A stretch of DNA of 64,000 nucleotides from Scalesia atractyloides (lineage: Eukaryota; Streptophyta; Magnoliopsida; Asterales; Asteraceae): positions 6,427,054 through 6,491,053 of the forward strand of contig CAMTDV010000002.1 in the NCBI GenBank assembly GCA_947069175.1. The letters run 5' to 3'. Of the stretch, positions 21,601 to 33,551 are shown in pieces (positions within the stretch are counted from its first letter, which is position 1; each line of letters opens with the position of its first letter). The notes under the pieces were generated by a model, which was not told the origin of the DNA, made no database searches, and was given only the letters and a program-made list of their open reading frames with translations. The translations under genes and the position numbers were made by a program.

Positions 21601-24600
21601 CGACTTTTGATCTGTTTGAAACATTTTCTTTTTAGCTATATTTTGATAGTATCCATTATAAATATAACCTAACATAAAGAGACACATTCTTAAGTAAATG
21701 GGGTCGAATGGGTAATTCTTTAGTACGTGTTGAAACTTGAAATGGGCTGGGATGCCCCACAACACTTATACCACTATTTTTTACTTTTGTTATTAATGAC
21801 TAGTGTGCCAAGTATGATTACGAAAGGTACTTTGGGCAACTTTCGACCTCTTTGACATTATCCATTAGAAATAAAAAAATTAATCTGAAGAGACATTCAT
21901 AAGTTAATGGGTTGAAATTGCCACCTCTAGTTATTAGAACAAGACTATTATGCAAAAGTGAAGAGGATAACACTCTCATGGTAGGTATAGAAAATCATAT
22001 CTTTGTTATTGTTTTGGAGGTTTAATTTTTTTAAAGTTTAGTTTGTGTGAGCAACTACTTGTTTCAGTGCATCTTTGCGTTCTTTACAAGGTGAACGCTT
22101 GTTATCAGTTGCACCCGCACGTTTTATACTTCTGAATCCCTTGTTATTACAAGAGGGAGCATTAGTCTATATTTGCTGCTAATTTAAAGTCATCAACTTC
22201 CATATTTGAAGTGACACATTATACATCACATATATGTTGTGCTTTAATATTATCAAGGGTTTTGGATTTCTATATGAAATGCAAATCTGGATGTGTTATC
22301 TGACCAACCATCATTCTCGAGAATAAACATAAGCGCATAGCATGTCTACACGAACAAAGAAAAAGTTAATAAATGAGAATATGGGATATAATGCAAATCC
22401 TTATAAAGTCTCATTTGCTTGTGAGCTAGAGCTCTTTAGATACAAGTTTGTAGTACTTATATAGTTATTTGGGTTCGGGTCAAACGCACTCAATGCTTTT
22501 TGTCCAGTTTATTTTTAAATAATAATATAATAATATTTTAAACACGATTCCAAAAATGATATATTTTAATAGTAATATAATTTTCCGAATAAAATGGTTA
22601 ACGAGGTTTTATGCATAAAAAAACACGCTTTGTGCGACTTCCGGCATCTTCGATCCAATTTTCTAAAACTATGATACCCGGCAGGTTGTGAATGTATGGA
22701 ACCACTTACTGCAACTCCTTTTGTTTCACCTTGTGGCTGTGTTTTTCCAATGAAAGTCAGACTTCTTCTAGAAGTTTCCGTGTATGCTGTTTTCCCCGTT
22801 GTGAATGAGCTAGAAATCGAGATTGCAACAGGAACATATCTAACACAGAGTCAAGTGGTAATTATGGGTGCCAGTGCTGACGATGAAAATAAAGAAAGAA
22901 CAGCTATCGATGTAAACTTGGTACCATTGGGAGAAAAGTTTGATATTTTCACTGCTAAACTCACTTCTGAAAGATTTTGGCACAAGAAACTCGCTTTAAA
23001 TAGAACCCTTTTTGGAAATTATGAAGTGGTATCTATTATTTATCCAGGTAAAGCTGCAAACTGTATATACTATAAATGGCAAATTGAGCGGAATTGATAA
23101 TCTAGATGGGTTCGGGTCAGAACATATAAATCTTAATACAGGTCAGAGTGGGTTTGGGCGGGTGACTCAAAAACTTTTTATGATTACAAAAACATTTTGA
23201 TTATTGATGCCAATATAACCTTTTGAGTAAAGTACATGAATGGTCCCTATGGTTAACTAAAAATCTGGATTTGGTCTCTAGCTTATCAAAAGCACACGGA
23301 TAGTCCTTGTGGTTTGCACTTTGTAACGCATTTAGTCCCGGCTAACAAATCTAAAGGTTTTAACAGGTCCAAGTTAGGGACTAAATGCGTACCATCCAAA
23401 TACTTTTGAAAAAAGTTGGGGACTAAATGCGTTACAAAGTGCAAACCACAGGGACCATCCATGTAGGCATATACTTTTGAAAAGCTAGGGGCCAAATCCA
23501 AAAGTTTGGTCAACCATAGGGATCATCCATGTACCTTACTCTAACCTTCTTTAATTTAATAGCGATTGAAGAGGTTTTAAGCATATACAACAAATACACT
23601 TTGGGTCATTTTCGACCTGTGTAATCCATTTCTAGATAAATCTATTAAATTTGCCACATTTGTTTTTTTTTGGCTAAAAACCTTTTTTTCATCGTTAATC
23701 AACCATGAGATTTCTAAACGTGAGATACTACAATCAGGGCTTCCTACTGCACCAAATGAGCCTGGACCGAGCAGAAGTCCCGTAACCCAATTATTCCCCT
23801 TAACTGCAAATTTTGTTGGTGGAAGTCTGAAGATGGACCGTATAACCATTTTTGTAATTGCTTTGTCAGCATTAGTATTCTTGGTTGTTTGCTGTGCTGC
23901 AATTTCTGTTTTCATCAAGTACAAAAAGACCTGTAATTCGTCAGACGTTGTTTGCCTTGCTTTTACATCATCAACTAACAAGAGATGTGGTAAGCATGTA
24001 CCTTTGACGTATTTATCTAGTTAAAGTGGAAATACTATTTTGGTGTTTCATTTTCGAAATAATTTAAAGAGTAAGATGCCATTTTCGTCCCTGAGGTTTG
24101 GCTATTTTTACGACTTCCGTCCAAAGGTTTGTTTTTCCGCATCTGGATCCAAAAGGTTTGAAATCTTGCATTTTCATCTGGCTTGTTAACTCAATCCATT
24201 TTTCTCCGTTAAGTCAGGGGTAGTTTTGTCTTTGTTTTGTTAACTTAAAGGGCAATTCGGTCTTTTGAATACTTGCACATTATGCTAAATGTTTGTACAT
24301 AAAGTGAAAAGACCAAATTATCCTTTAAGTTAACAAAAAAGACGGAAACACCCCTGACTTAACGGAGAAAAAAGGATGGAGCTAACAAGCCGGATGAAAA
24401 TGGCTAGATTTCAAACCTTTTGGATCCAAATGCGGAAAAACAAACCTTTGGACGAAAATCGCAAAACTAGCCAACCTCAGGGACGAAAATGACATTTTAC
24501 TCTAATTTAAATATTGTGAGTGTGCAGGACTTGGAGCATTGTTATCAAATGATCCAACAAGTTCGACATCTGCATCTACCGACTCCACCATACCTACTTC

Positions 24601-27481
24601 TTTTCTTAACGTTAAGTCGTTTTCACTAGCTGAAGTAGAGAAAGCCACTGATAAGTTCAGCTCTAAACGAGTTCTGGGTGAAGGTGGTTTCGGTTGTGTT
24701 TATCATGGGATCATGGATGACGGATCGGAAGTTGCTGTGAAATTGCTTTATAGAGGCAATAATAATCCAAACGCAGACCATGATTTTATCGCAGAAGTTG
24801 AGATGTTAAGCCGGTTGCATCACCGTAACCTTGTTAAACTCATTGGTATATGCATTGAAAGACGCACACGTTGCTTGGTTTATGAGCTTGTTCCAAATGG
24901 CAGCATTGAATCTCATTTGCACGGTATGCTATTTTCTTAGAAATGAGGATGTAGTAGCTGGCGTGTTGGTAGATTTGACCATGTTGACTTTCATGGAAAC
25001 TGGTTAATTTAGAAGTTAGAAGATTACCTTAATCTGAAATATTGAAACTTTGATGGTTTTTTAGTGGAAAGAAAGTTGTGTGCCTTATTATGCAGTAGGC
25101 CCTTAACACATTTGTATTATTTTTATAGTATTCTAGGTCTTTAATTTAAATGATTTGCTTGCATTTAATATCGTGAATCGTGATATATCAGTGATATTTA
25201 ACCGGTATTATTAGCGATATTGGACTGATATATCACCGATTTTCTCTTTCTTCTTAGTTCTACCATCCGTCTTTCTTCTTATTGTTGCTATTAGTGTTTT
25301 AAGTCTTAATTGTTTAATGTTGGTGTTTTAAGTCTGAATCAGTTCCTACCTGCTACAATTGTTAAGTGTTTTGCAAGTTGCAAAAGGTTAATTTGTTAAT
25401 GGTAGGAGAGCATACTGAATTAGGTTAGTGTTAAATTGCTATATATATAAATCCTGCATGATTTTAAAATTACCGATGTCCCACCGTGATAACTGATATC
25501 TCAAATATCGGTCCTTGACCGATATCCGATTTTTTACTGCATTAACTGCATAGTGATTTAGTAAGGCAACCTATTTCTTTTTTGGTTATTAGTAATTTTT
25601 TTTAAAATTTTGTCTGTTAGAAATGAAACATAACCCGAATCAGTCCATTCCGATTAAATTATTTCTAGATATTGCAATACACTCAAGTCTTCTTTTATAC
25701 AAAAGGTGTCAAAACTCATCTATGTGTTGGTGTTTCACGTGTAGATAAGCGAAACGGACTTCTTGATTGGAATGTGAGGTTAAAGATTGCACTTGGTGCG
25801 GCAAGAGGGTTGGCTTATCTTCATGAAGATTCTAATCCTCGTGTGATTCATCGTGATTTTAAGGCTGCCAATGTTTTGCTTGAAGACGATTTTACCCCTA
25901 AGGTATCTGATTTTGGGTTGGCAAGGGAAGCTACTGAAGGCAGTCATCATATTTCTACACGAGTCATGGGAACTTTCGGGTATGTTTCCTCTTAAAATGC
26001 AGCTAGATGAACCTTATGAATGAGTCCGTGCGGGTTATGTGGGTTATATCATCTTTTTTAATGGGTCAAGCTGGTAATATAAAATAAAACTAATATAAAA
26101 GGAAATGGACCAACTGTGTCAAGTTTGTTGAAAGTCGAAGTATTTTCATCCACCTAAATCTTTCTATTCAAGAAGTTCAATTTTTGCTTAAGATGTGTTT
26201 TTTGTAGTCATTTTGACACACTGATAATTTATATAAAAATAAAAAAGGGATAATTCATATATTTCTCTTAAAACTTGCATAATATTATTGTATTTATCCA
26301 AAAAAAAAATCATAATATCAAATATACATGTTTTCAATTTTTGTCACATTTATACCCTTTTATTCTCTTTTCCAAATAAAGAGCAGTTGAGGGATTCATA
26401 TCTTATTCAAATTCTGATGGATCATGGATCACATGTTGCAAGTTTAGGGTTAGAAGTTATGCTTAGTGAGAAGAAGGGTGTATAAAGGTCATATCATAAA
26501 CTGTATCTAATAAAATGAGTACATATGAAATTTCAAGTGTTCTGAACTATTATATTTAAAATTATAGTTTTTGGTTGGGTAAAGATGATATTTATACAAG
26601 TTTTTATGCGGACATATGAAACTGTCCCCGTGAAAATTATTCAACAAAAATGTTACCCATTTTGACTCATACAAAATAACCCATTTGGCGGGAATTATTC
26701 TTTCATTTTCAATTATATCGCGAGCTTTCATTCATCATTTTTAACTGAATGTCAATTCTGATACACATTTTCACTTGTTACTTCTAACTGAATGGATGAC
26801 AGTTATGTGGCACCTGAATACGCAATGACCGGCCATCTTCTAGTCAAAAGTGACGTCTATAGTTACGGTGTTGTGCTACTAGAGCTTCTCACCGGCAAAA
26901 GACCAGTAGACATGTCTCAACCTCCAGGCGAAGAAAACCTCGTGACCTGGTCTCGACCGCTTCTCACAACCCAACAAGGTCTACAACAATTAGCTGACCC
27001 AACCCTATCCGGGACCTACGACTTCACCGAGTTAGCCAAAGTGGCTGCAATCGCTTCCATGTGTGTGCACCCAGAAGTGGCTCAACGGCCTTTCATGGGC
27101 GAAGTAGTCCAAGCCCCGAAACTCATATGCAACGACGACAAAGACGACACTACTACTCAACGAGATTCCTCAGCTGTGGAATCCGACTTCAAAGGCGACC
27201 ACCCCACTTCCGATGGCAGCTGGTGGAACGCTGGTGGCGGTGAGTCACCACGTTTTATATATGGTAATAGTAATGGTAACGATTCTTCGTTTTTAACAAT
27301 GGATTATAGCTCGAGCTTCCATGGAGTGGCTGGGGCTTCGGTGACCATTAACAGATCTGGCCCGCTTAAATTGGTTCGGTGTAAGTCCGAGTTTTATAGA
27401 TTGAAAGGGAGCGTGAGTGAACATGGCGGGGGTAGACTAAGACACCCCTCGAAGACTTTTTGGCATGAAGGTTCGTTTTAG
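18656..27481 (+). CDS. ALE2: ALE2-type receptor-like serine/threonine kinase, 7 exons, about 710 aa
   Basis: Exons: 18656-18719, 21135-21278, 22685-23047, 23738-23989, 24528-24923, 25745-25979, 26803-27481; all splice sites are GT-AG and phases agree. Residues 1-20 (MFAILMLLFSLQRFDSTADS) form a signal peptide. A His-rich stretch (35-55) is followed by the conserved ectodomain starting MEPLTATPFVSPCGCVFPMK and ending EVVSIIYPG. A transmembrane segment lies at about 226-248 (ITIFVIALSALVFLVVCCAA). The kinase has GEGGFG (325-330), Lys346, HRD (442-444), DFG (462-464) and APE (488-490), so it should be active. The tail (SSWWN-type, ITINRSGPLK-type, SVSEHGG) also matches Arabidopsis ALE2 (744 aa), which acts at the plasma membrane in epidermal and cuticle differentiation. 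Function here is inferred from that similarity. An alternative exon 6 start is possible because the expected Gly-Val before DKRNG is absent. Confidence 0.93.
18754..19018 (+). repeat. Tandem duplication in intron 1 of the ALE2-like gene
   Basis: Two copies of about 135 bp start TTGGTTTTTGATTGTTTTAG at 18754 and 18889 and both contain TTGATAAAGTTATGTGTAAA and GATGCTTTTGTGTTTAGGG. Further along the intron, 19130-19470 and 19500-20060 are an older, much more diverged duplication of each other (shared GTTATAAAT, TAGTTAGGAAA, GTAGCACTTGAAAG, TTCACTGTGACA). Confidence 0.65.
21160..21235 (+). repeat. CAC/CAT microsatellite coding for a polyhistidine tract
   Basis: A (CAC)n run ending CATCATCGTCATCATCAT lies inside exon 2 of the ALE2-like gene and encodes about 13 consecutive His after HHY, then R-H-H-H-R. 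Arabidopsis ALE2 has a shorter His/Arg-rich segment at the same place. Length variation between individuals is likely. Confidence 0.85.
21271..21410 (+). repeat. 72-bp tandem duplication across an exon 2 splice donor
   Basis: The segment GTACCAGGTTTGTATCTTTT to AATAATAGTTTAACATTT at 21271-21335 is repeated at about 21340-21410, so the donor CCAG|GTTTGT occurs twice, at 21278/21279 and about 75 bp downstream. Use of the first donor keeps the frame into exon 3. Confidence 0.75.
21434..21930 (+). repeat. Intronic GATGGCAAAATG / GGTCGGGT repeat, two units
   Basis: Two degenerate units (about 21434-21700 and 21715-21930) each contain a GGGTCG- or TGGGCTGGGATGCCCC-type start, then GATTACGAAAGGTACTTTGG and GCAACTTTCGACCTCTTTGA-like segments. 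The same family occurs twice in intron 10 of the pfkB gene (39657-40205). Confidence 0.6.
23216..23550 (+). mobile_element. Foldback MULE-type MITE in intron 3 of the ALE2-like gene
   Basis: The element (23225-23541) starts GAGTAAAGTACATGAATGGT and ends with the inverted partner CATCCATGTACCTTACTC. A second inner inverted pair (CTTTGTAACGCATTTAGTCC against GGACTAAATGCGTTACAAAG) makes a long hairpin. Flanks are TAACCTTTT and TAACCTTCT, a 9-bp duplication with one difference. Nine-bp duplications and long TIRs point to Mutator-like elements. Confidence 0.8.
24060..24511 (+). mobile_element. Foldback MULE-type MITE in intron 4 of the ALE2-like gene
   Basis: The element (24069-24502, 434 bp) starts GAGTAAGATGCCATTTTCGT and ends ACGAAAATGACATTTTACTC. 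The inverted repeats run nearly 190 bp each. It is flanked by a perfect 9-bp direct repeat TAATTTAAA (24060-24068 and 24503-24511). The right end is only 25 bp from the exon 5 start at 24528, so it lies within the polypyrimidine/branch region of the intron. Confidence 0.88.
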
Positions 27482-28250
27482 TAGTTATTTTGGAAATGTA
27501 CAGAACCGGAAACTTGGGTCGGGTTTTTCTTGGTGAGTTAGAATCGGCCAAGTGGCCGAGTTTATATATGAATAGATGTCCCTTATAAAAGGGATCAAAA
27601 TGAAAACATGGGTTTTTTTTCTCTGGGAGTAAGTTACATTTTGGGTCCCTGAACAATATCTTTCGAAATATTTGGTTTTAGACAAGAATGTGTTAAAGTG
27701 TTTGGTTTAATTGTGCGATTTGTTATTGTGTTTTAAGCAGTGTTGTAAAAATCATGAGTCGTCGATTAATCGCTAGTCACCCTCTACTGATTAATTTTTC
27801 GTTAACCAGTCCATTAATCATTAGTCGGTGCTATTCGGCCGGCCAAAAATCGGCAAGATCGGAGAAAATCACAGATTCCGGTCGAAACTTGTCTACTTAA
27901 AAAATTAAGTATAGAAATATGTGTATATATGTATAAAACTTAAAATAATACATAAAAAGTCCGATCCGATTAAACAAAATTTGAGTTTTAATCATTTTTT
28001 TTAATATTGACTTTCATAGTTTAACCTTTTTCGGAACGGCATGTAAATTTGTTCAAACTTAAAGTTTTGTTTGTAGAAGATAGAAATTATATTTTTGTAG
28101 GGGTGTAATCAAGTGGAGCTAAGTTCGAGTCTGTGTAGACTTCAGCTTGGCATGTTGTTTCGTCTGCATCTCTATGTCAAACTCGGCTTGTGATTAAATA
28201 TCGACCCATTAATCATTTGTTAACAGTTTTATCATAATTAATTAATTATA
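27482..28250. other. 3' UTR of the ALE2-like gene and intergenic DNA
   Basis: The first 200 bp are presumably 3' UTR. The segment around 27735-27850 (AGTCGTCGATTAATCG, CGGCCGGCCAAAAATCGG) resembles a short degenerate repeat with partial self-complementarity. No coding sequence is recognised. Confidence 0.4.
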
Positions 28251-28255
28251 TATGT

Positions 28256-28256
<1 letters not shown>

Positions 28257-28308
<52 letters not shown>

Positions 28309-28325
28309 GTTGTTGTTGTTGTTGT
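28257..28325. repeat. (ATT)n and (GTT)n microsatellite
   Basis: About 17 consecutive ATT units pass directly into about six GTT units. Simple repeat, likely length-polymorphic. Confidence 0.9.
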
Positions 28326-28429
28326 TTTTTTTAATTATATTTTTAAATCAAATACTCGTTTATATTAAATGAGTTTTAGTTTAAATTTGGTTCAACTTAA
28401 GCTTTCAACCCTAGCTGTCATTTTTTATC

Positions 28430-28945
28430 CGAAACCTAAAAATTGATATGAATTCGAAGTCACCCGAACCCGAATTACAGAATAACCGAAAAGCCCGAAC
28501 CCGAATAACCTAAACCTTAAATGAGTCGGTTATCGGGTCATTTTTCTCCAACCAAAAACCCAAACAACCTGACCCGAATAACCCGAATACTAATGGTCTT
28601 GTTTTTTATAGATTTGATTTGATTTGGAGTGTTTTGTATTTGAAGTTTTGAGACTTTTGAATATTATCATACCATATTGTTTAATGATATTTGAATTGTG
28701 ATGATATTTTTTAACAACATGATATATTTGATAATATTTGTGAAAAAACATTCGTTTATTCATTTTAAATCTAACCCCGAAAACCGAACAACCTGACCGA
28801 ACTAACCCGAACCCTTATAACCCATACCTGAACAACCTGAACTTTAAATGGGTCGGTTATCAGGTCATTTTTTCCTAACAAAAAACCCGAACAACTCGAC
28901 TCGAAAAATCTAAAACCCAAAAAAATAACCCGAAGAACGCCCCTA
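28430..28945. repeat. Degenerate AACCCGAA repeat blocks
   Basis: Two blocks (about 28430-28590 and 28765-28945) consist of loose copies of CCCGAACCCGAATAACC / CCGAACAACCTGACC with an ATGAGTCGGTTATCGGGTCA / ATGGGTCGGTTATCAGGTCA segment in each, so they are probably two copies of one element. No coding potential. Confidence 0.55.
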
Positions 28946-29098
28946 CTTTTAGCGTGCTTTGATTTATATGGGTAATTTAGGAGTGGCTTGTAGGCTAATG
29001 ACCATTTCATCATCATCATCACACTTAGTAAAAACATAGTTTGTTATTTTAATAATATTAAATTCTCAATCACATACATTTAAACTTTACAGTATAAG

Positions 29099-29427
29099 AA
29101 ACATATAAGTTGCCAATGAGGTAGTGGTGGAGTGATTGGAGAAAGATTTGGTGTTACCTGTGACCCAGGTTCGACTTTCGCTCTCTCCATTATTTTCTAC
29201 GGCATCCAGGTGAAGGGCGAACACGGGTGGCGCCGGTTCGTCTTGGATGGGAGGCGAGGTTTTACTGATTATTCCACTGTCGTGCCTTTAGACGGGTGGA
29301 AGTTAGGTTTCCGCGCATCTTAAAGAGTCAATGGGCTGACGACGGTCGAGTAGTCGACCTTGACCACAACGCCTAATGTCATGATAGTTAACACGCCATT
29401 CATTACTATTAAAAAAACATATAAGTT
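29099..29427 (+). mobile_element. tRNA-derived SINE with 13-bp target duplication
   Basis: The body (29112-29414) begins GCCAATGAGGTAGTGGTGGA, with an A-box-like AGTGGTGGAGTGATTGG and a B-box-like GGTTCGACTTT about 45 bp further, and ends in a short A run (AAAAAAA). The flanks AAACATATAAGTT at 29099-29111 and 29415-29427 are a perfect direct repeat. About 300 bp, internal pol III boxes, A tail and variable-length TSD together define a SINE. The 63-codon ORF across it is not a gene. Confidence 0.8.
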
Positions 29428-29984
29428 ATACTTGTTTTGACGTGTCCCGAAAAATACAACTTGACATAAATATTTTGCCTAAAAAGCAAGCCACTATCCC
29501 ACCTTTATTATAATAATGAAAATCAATTTTGCCAATTTCCCAAAAGACAAAATCCTATGACGTATTATTTTTTGTTTCTTTTTAACTTAATTAAAAAGCT
29601 TGATTTGTATGGTTTCGCAATATAGAAAATTAAATTAGGTTTTTGACATTTGCTTCGCTTTAAAAGGTAAAATTCTTACATGTATGTTTTGTGTAATCTT
29701 TTTTGGTTGAAACCAATAACCGATTCAAAGTTGGTAAACTATACCTAAATCTGAACTCGAGTTGGGTTAAGTTGCGAGACCAAAACCCAAATTATTTCTA
29801 TATAAGTCAAGAGAAGATAAATAGTGATTTTTTCGTCATTTAGTCTATTTCGTTATTCGGTATAAGCTTTCATCTGCAACCCATGTAATTTAATCAATGT
29901 ATTTTTTTCTTTTACTTTAACCAAATTACTTTTATACCTCTAAATAGTTTTTTTTTACGAATAGATAAATACCATGTTAGATAT

Positions 29985-30315
29985 ATTTTTTGAACTTTTA
30001 TTTTTCTTTGCTATAACGAGTGTGGCGAAGGTATTTTTTAGCATAGTTTTTTAACAAACGCATCAATACTATTTTGAACATATTTTTTAACTTTTATTTT
30101 TCTTTGCTATAACGAGTGTGAGGTTTTTTATAGTTTGGTTTTTTAGTGAACGCACCATACTCTTTTGAACATATTTTTTAACTTTTATTTTTCTTTGCTA
30201 TAACGAGTGTGACGAATGTTTTTTTTAGTTTGGTTTTTTAACGAACATGCCGATACTCTTTTGAACATAATTTTTAACTTTTATTTTTCTTTGTTATAAC
30301 GAGTGCACCGAAACC
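29985..30315. repeat. Four-copy tandem repeat, period about 92 bp
   Basis: AACTTTTATTTTTCTTTGCT followed by ATAACGAGTGTG recurs at about 29994, 30083, 30178 and 30273, separated by GTTTTTTAACGAACGC and ATACTCTTTTGAACATA. Copies are 85-95 percent alike by eye. Non-coding minisatellite. Confidence 0.75.
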
Positions 30316-30649
30316 GATCGAGTTTCTATCGTTTTCTTTTTCGTTTGCCTTTTTTTACCTTTGTTATTTACTATATTGTTTTACCATTTCTCATTATTTT
30401 GATGTTCATAGCTGAGTTACGACGCAAATAGCATAATGCATTTAGATAACATTTTATTTAATTTTACGAATTTATTCATCGCTTGTCATGGTGTGCTATA
30501 CGTTCTGAATTCCAACCGCGTTCATGCGCAATGCGTGAGTAACTACGACCCTAGTTTCAATTAAAGGAACCCACGAAATATAATGTAATCCAGGTTGCTT
30601 GGTTTTAACTAAATCAAGTTGTCTAGAACAGAGAATTGATTACATAATT

Positions 30650-33551
30650 TGTAACACCCCAAAAATGGGTTTGGTAACTAAACCCCTTTAATATTAAAGA
30701 GCGGGTAAAATACCATCAGTGGTAAAAAAAAAAAAGAGCTCGGGTGAGCGAGACTTAAATTGAGTCGGGATGTGACGCCCCAAATTTAGTAATTTGACTA
30801 GGAACAATTAAACCTAGTTATGAAAATGGAATATTACTAGTAGTGTTATATGGGAGTTTAAACCAAATTAAATATCTAACTAATCCTAAGAGACTAAAGT
30901 TGGACATTTGAATGTATGGAGATTAAAAGGGGAAAAACTAAAAGAACACACACACTGTGTGTTCTGGTCGACCAGGGGAAAGATCGAAGGGGAGAAACCC
31001 CTTAAAGGCATTCAAACACAAAGAAAATATGGAAAATCAAGGGTGAAATCAAGTGGGTCTTGATGCATGTTTGAAGGATTGAGATATACAACATCAACTA
31101 AGCATAAGGTATGTTATAATTTCACTTTTGATGGGTTTTCTAGTTTAGAGAATCCATGAGTTAGAAAAGTCTAGTGGAAATTGTAGCAAGATAATATAAA
31201 TTGATGTTGTATTGGTGTTTAGAAACACAATGCTAACTCATATACTTGAACAAATTAGGAACTTTGTTAAATGTTCATAGGTGACTAGAATTGGGTTCTA
31301 ACATTAGAGTTGAACCCATGATTATAATGGTCAAAATTTGTGGATTTGCTTATAACAGCTGAAATTATATGTTAATTGGTTGTTACACGAAGTATGGAAT
31401 GTTGAGTTGTAATGAGGTAGTAGGATGATGACAATTGAGCTAATAAGAATAGCTTAAAAATTATGCACGTAAGGTGTTCGATGAAATGTCCAAATAAGTT
31501 TTGTTAAATTCTTAATGCATTCATAAGTGTCAAACGGCAGTTTCACTTCTAATAGTCAAATTGACCTATAATAAGATCAAATGGTAATTTCGATATAAAG
31601 TCCGTAAGGTGGGATAGTCGTATAAATGATAACTAATATAACAATCTTGCGAATGATAAATGATAATTTGACACTTGACAAGCTAGGTGGAAGCTTGGAA
31701 GGAATGGGTCAAGCGGGTCAAAAACTTGAGAAACAATGATCAGATGCAAGGTAAATAAAATTTACACCTCCTAAGTAGAACCGTTACATAAGTGATAGGA
31801 AGTATATGATTAAGTACGTTTGCAGTTAAACAGCTAAAATTTTCGAAATGAGACCCATGGTGTAAACCATGAAGTGGGTCAAAGTAGATAAGTATGACGA
31901 ACTAATGTTCGCGACAAAGGAGAAATGTTAAGATGAGACCCCCATGTTGAAAGCCATGAAACGGATCAAAATGGGTAAAATTAGTTACTTTATAAATTGG
32001 TAATAAACAAAAAATTATAGGAATAGGACCCCATGGTGTAAACCATAACAGGTTAAAGGAACGGAATAATGAATAACCATATATCGGTTATAAAGTAAAT
32101 TGATTTTAGAAACGGGACCATATGGCGCGAATCATAATGGGTCAAACGAATAAAAAAATAGTTTTTGATGTAAATATTTGCTTACGCGAACCAATAGAAA
32201 AATGAAGGATAATTATACATTGGTTATTAATTTAATAAAAAGATTTTAAACGGAACTCTATGGTGCGGACCATAGCGGGTTAAACGAAATAAAGGGTGAG
32301 TAAATATCCTTTTTACAACAAACAATGTTTGGTTATATCTATATGTAAAAATGGCGAGTTAAGAAACAAGTCAAATGGACTAATGGGTCAAATGGTGATG
32401 TTATCACAATTTGGAAAATGATATTTAATATTTCGTTAGTTAAGTTTCATGCTTACAGATAAGCATGATTTGTGGGCATGTATTGCCACGAGTAGTATAT
32501 ATAGAATCACAAAGTATCGCTAACGGGTCAATACTTTGACCCGCACCATATATGTGTTATGGTTATGCTCTCAATGAGGGTTTGCGGTACGACTAAAGTT
32601 AGTCAAGTTAAGGGTGGACACTTGATCACCTCAAGTGAGGTATATCTAGTGTTTACCGTAAAACGGCCATTAGAACCGAAAACATGTCTTTTTGCGAAAA
32701 ATGCATTTAACTGAGTTTATAACATTAATGATGGAAGACTTTAATGTTTTTAAGAACATAATAAATTTAAATGGAATACGGGTTAAAAGTGTTCGTTTAG
32801 TCAAAACAGGCCTTTAAATGTCCTTCGTAGTATAAGGACTATAATTAACTAAAATGCCCCCAGTCGATTAATCGAGTAAATAATGATTAATAACAGATTA
32901 TTAATGAGTTCAATAATAAGTTAGACCTTTCCGGTAGTATAAAAGTGAGAGGTGTAAGCCTTTTTAGTTTAAATCTCATAACTGGTCAAATAAGTATACG
33001 CATAAACTGGGTAACGGTTGTGCAATCCATAAAATTTATGAATATGGGTTGAGGATTTTGGATTAAATACGTAGACAAATGTTTTACGATCATATAGAAA
33101 AAAGTTTGAAGTAAAACGGATGAGAAACGAAAAAGTTATGAAACTTTTTGTATTAAAAAAGATAAGTTGGAAAAATCTGCAGCAAGGCTGCCGTAACCTA
33201 CGGCTTAGTACCGTAAGTTATGGCCAACAACTTCAGGTCGGACCAGGAAACGCCAGTCGTAAGTTACGACAGTGTGACTGTAGCTTACGGCGGGTTTCCT
33301 CACAAGATTTTGTTTAGTTGTTTTTGGGCCATCGGGTTCAATTTGCTACGTTATATTCTTAACACTAACATATTTTATAATTTATGAAATATAGGTAATG
33401 GATTGAAGCACCGGATGACGATCAAGCTCAACGAAAAACCGAACACGATCAAAGATAAAGCTTACGCATTTCAATTAAAACGTTTATCGAATCGAACTAT
33501 GTTATTATGTTAAAACATTTTGAAATAATTGTGAATTTCAAATTAACTTAG
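30650..33551. repeat. LTR-derived block (two LTR-like starts)
   Basis: LTR-like starts TGTAACACCCC (30650) and TGTGACGCCCC (30771) lie 121 bp apart, as if a second element had inserted in, or next to, a fragment of the first. What follows has no ORF but repeats a block of the type GGACCCCATGGTGTAAACCA then GGGTCAAA at about 31850, 31935, 32025, 32110 and 32250. A hairpin-rich zone with GTAACCTACGG / CCGTAAGTTA motifs lies at 33185-33300. The density of such features suggests a solo LTR of about 2.8 kb, but no clean target duplication was found. Confidence 0.45.

Noticed and set aside
25739..25745. Mutated splice acceptor (TTTCAC instead of TTTCAG) before ALE2 exon 6
   Set aside because: A valid acceptor TGTAG lies six bases further and keeps the frame, and Arabidopsis ALE2 also lacks the Gly-Val pair at this point, so no defect need be assumed.
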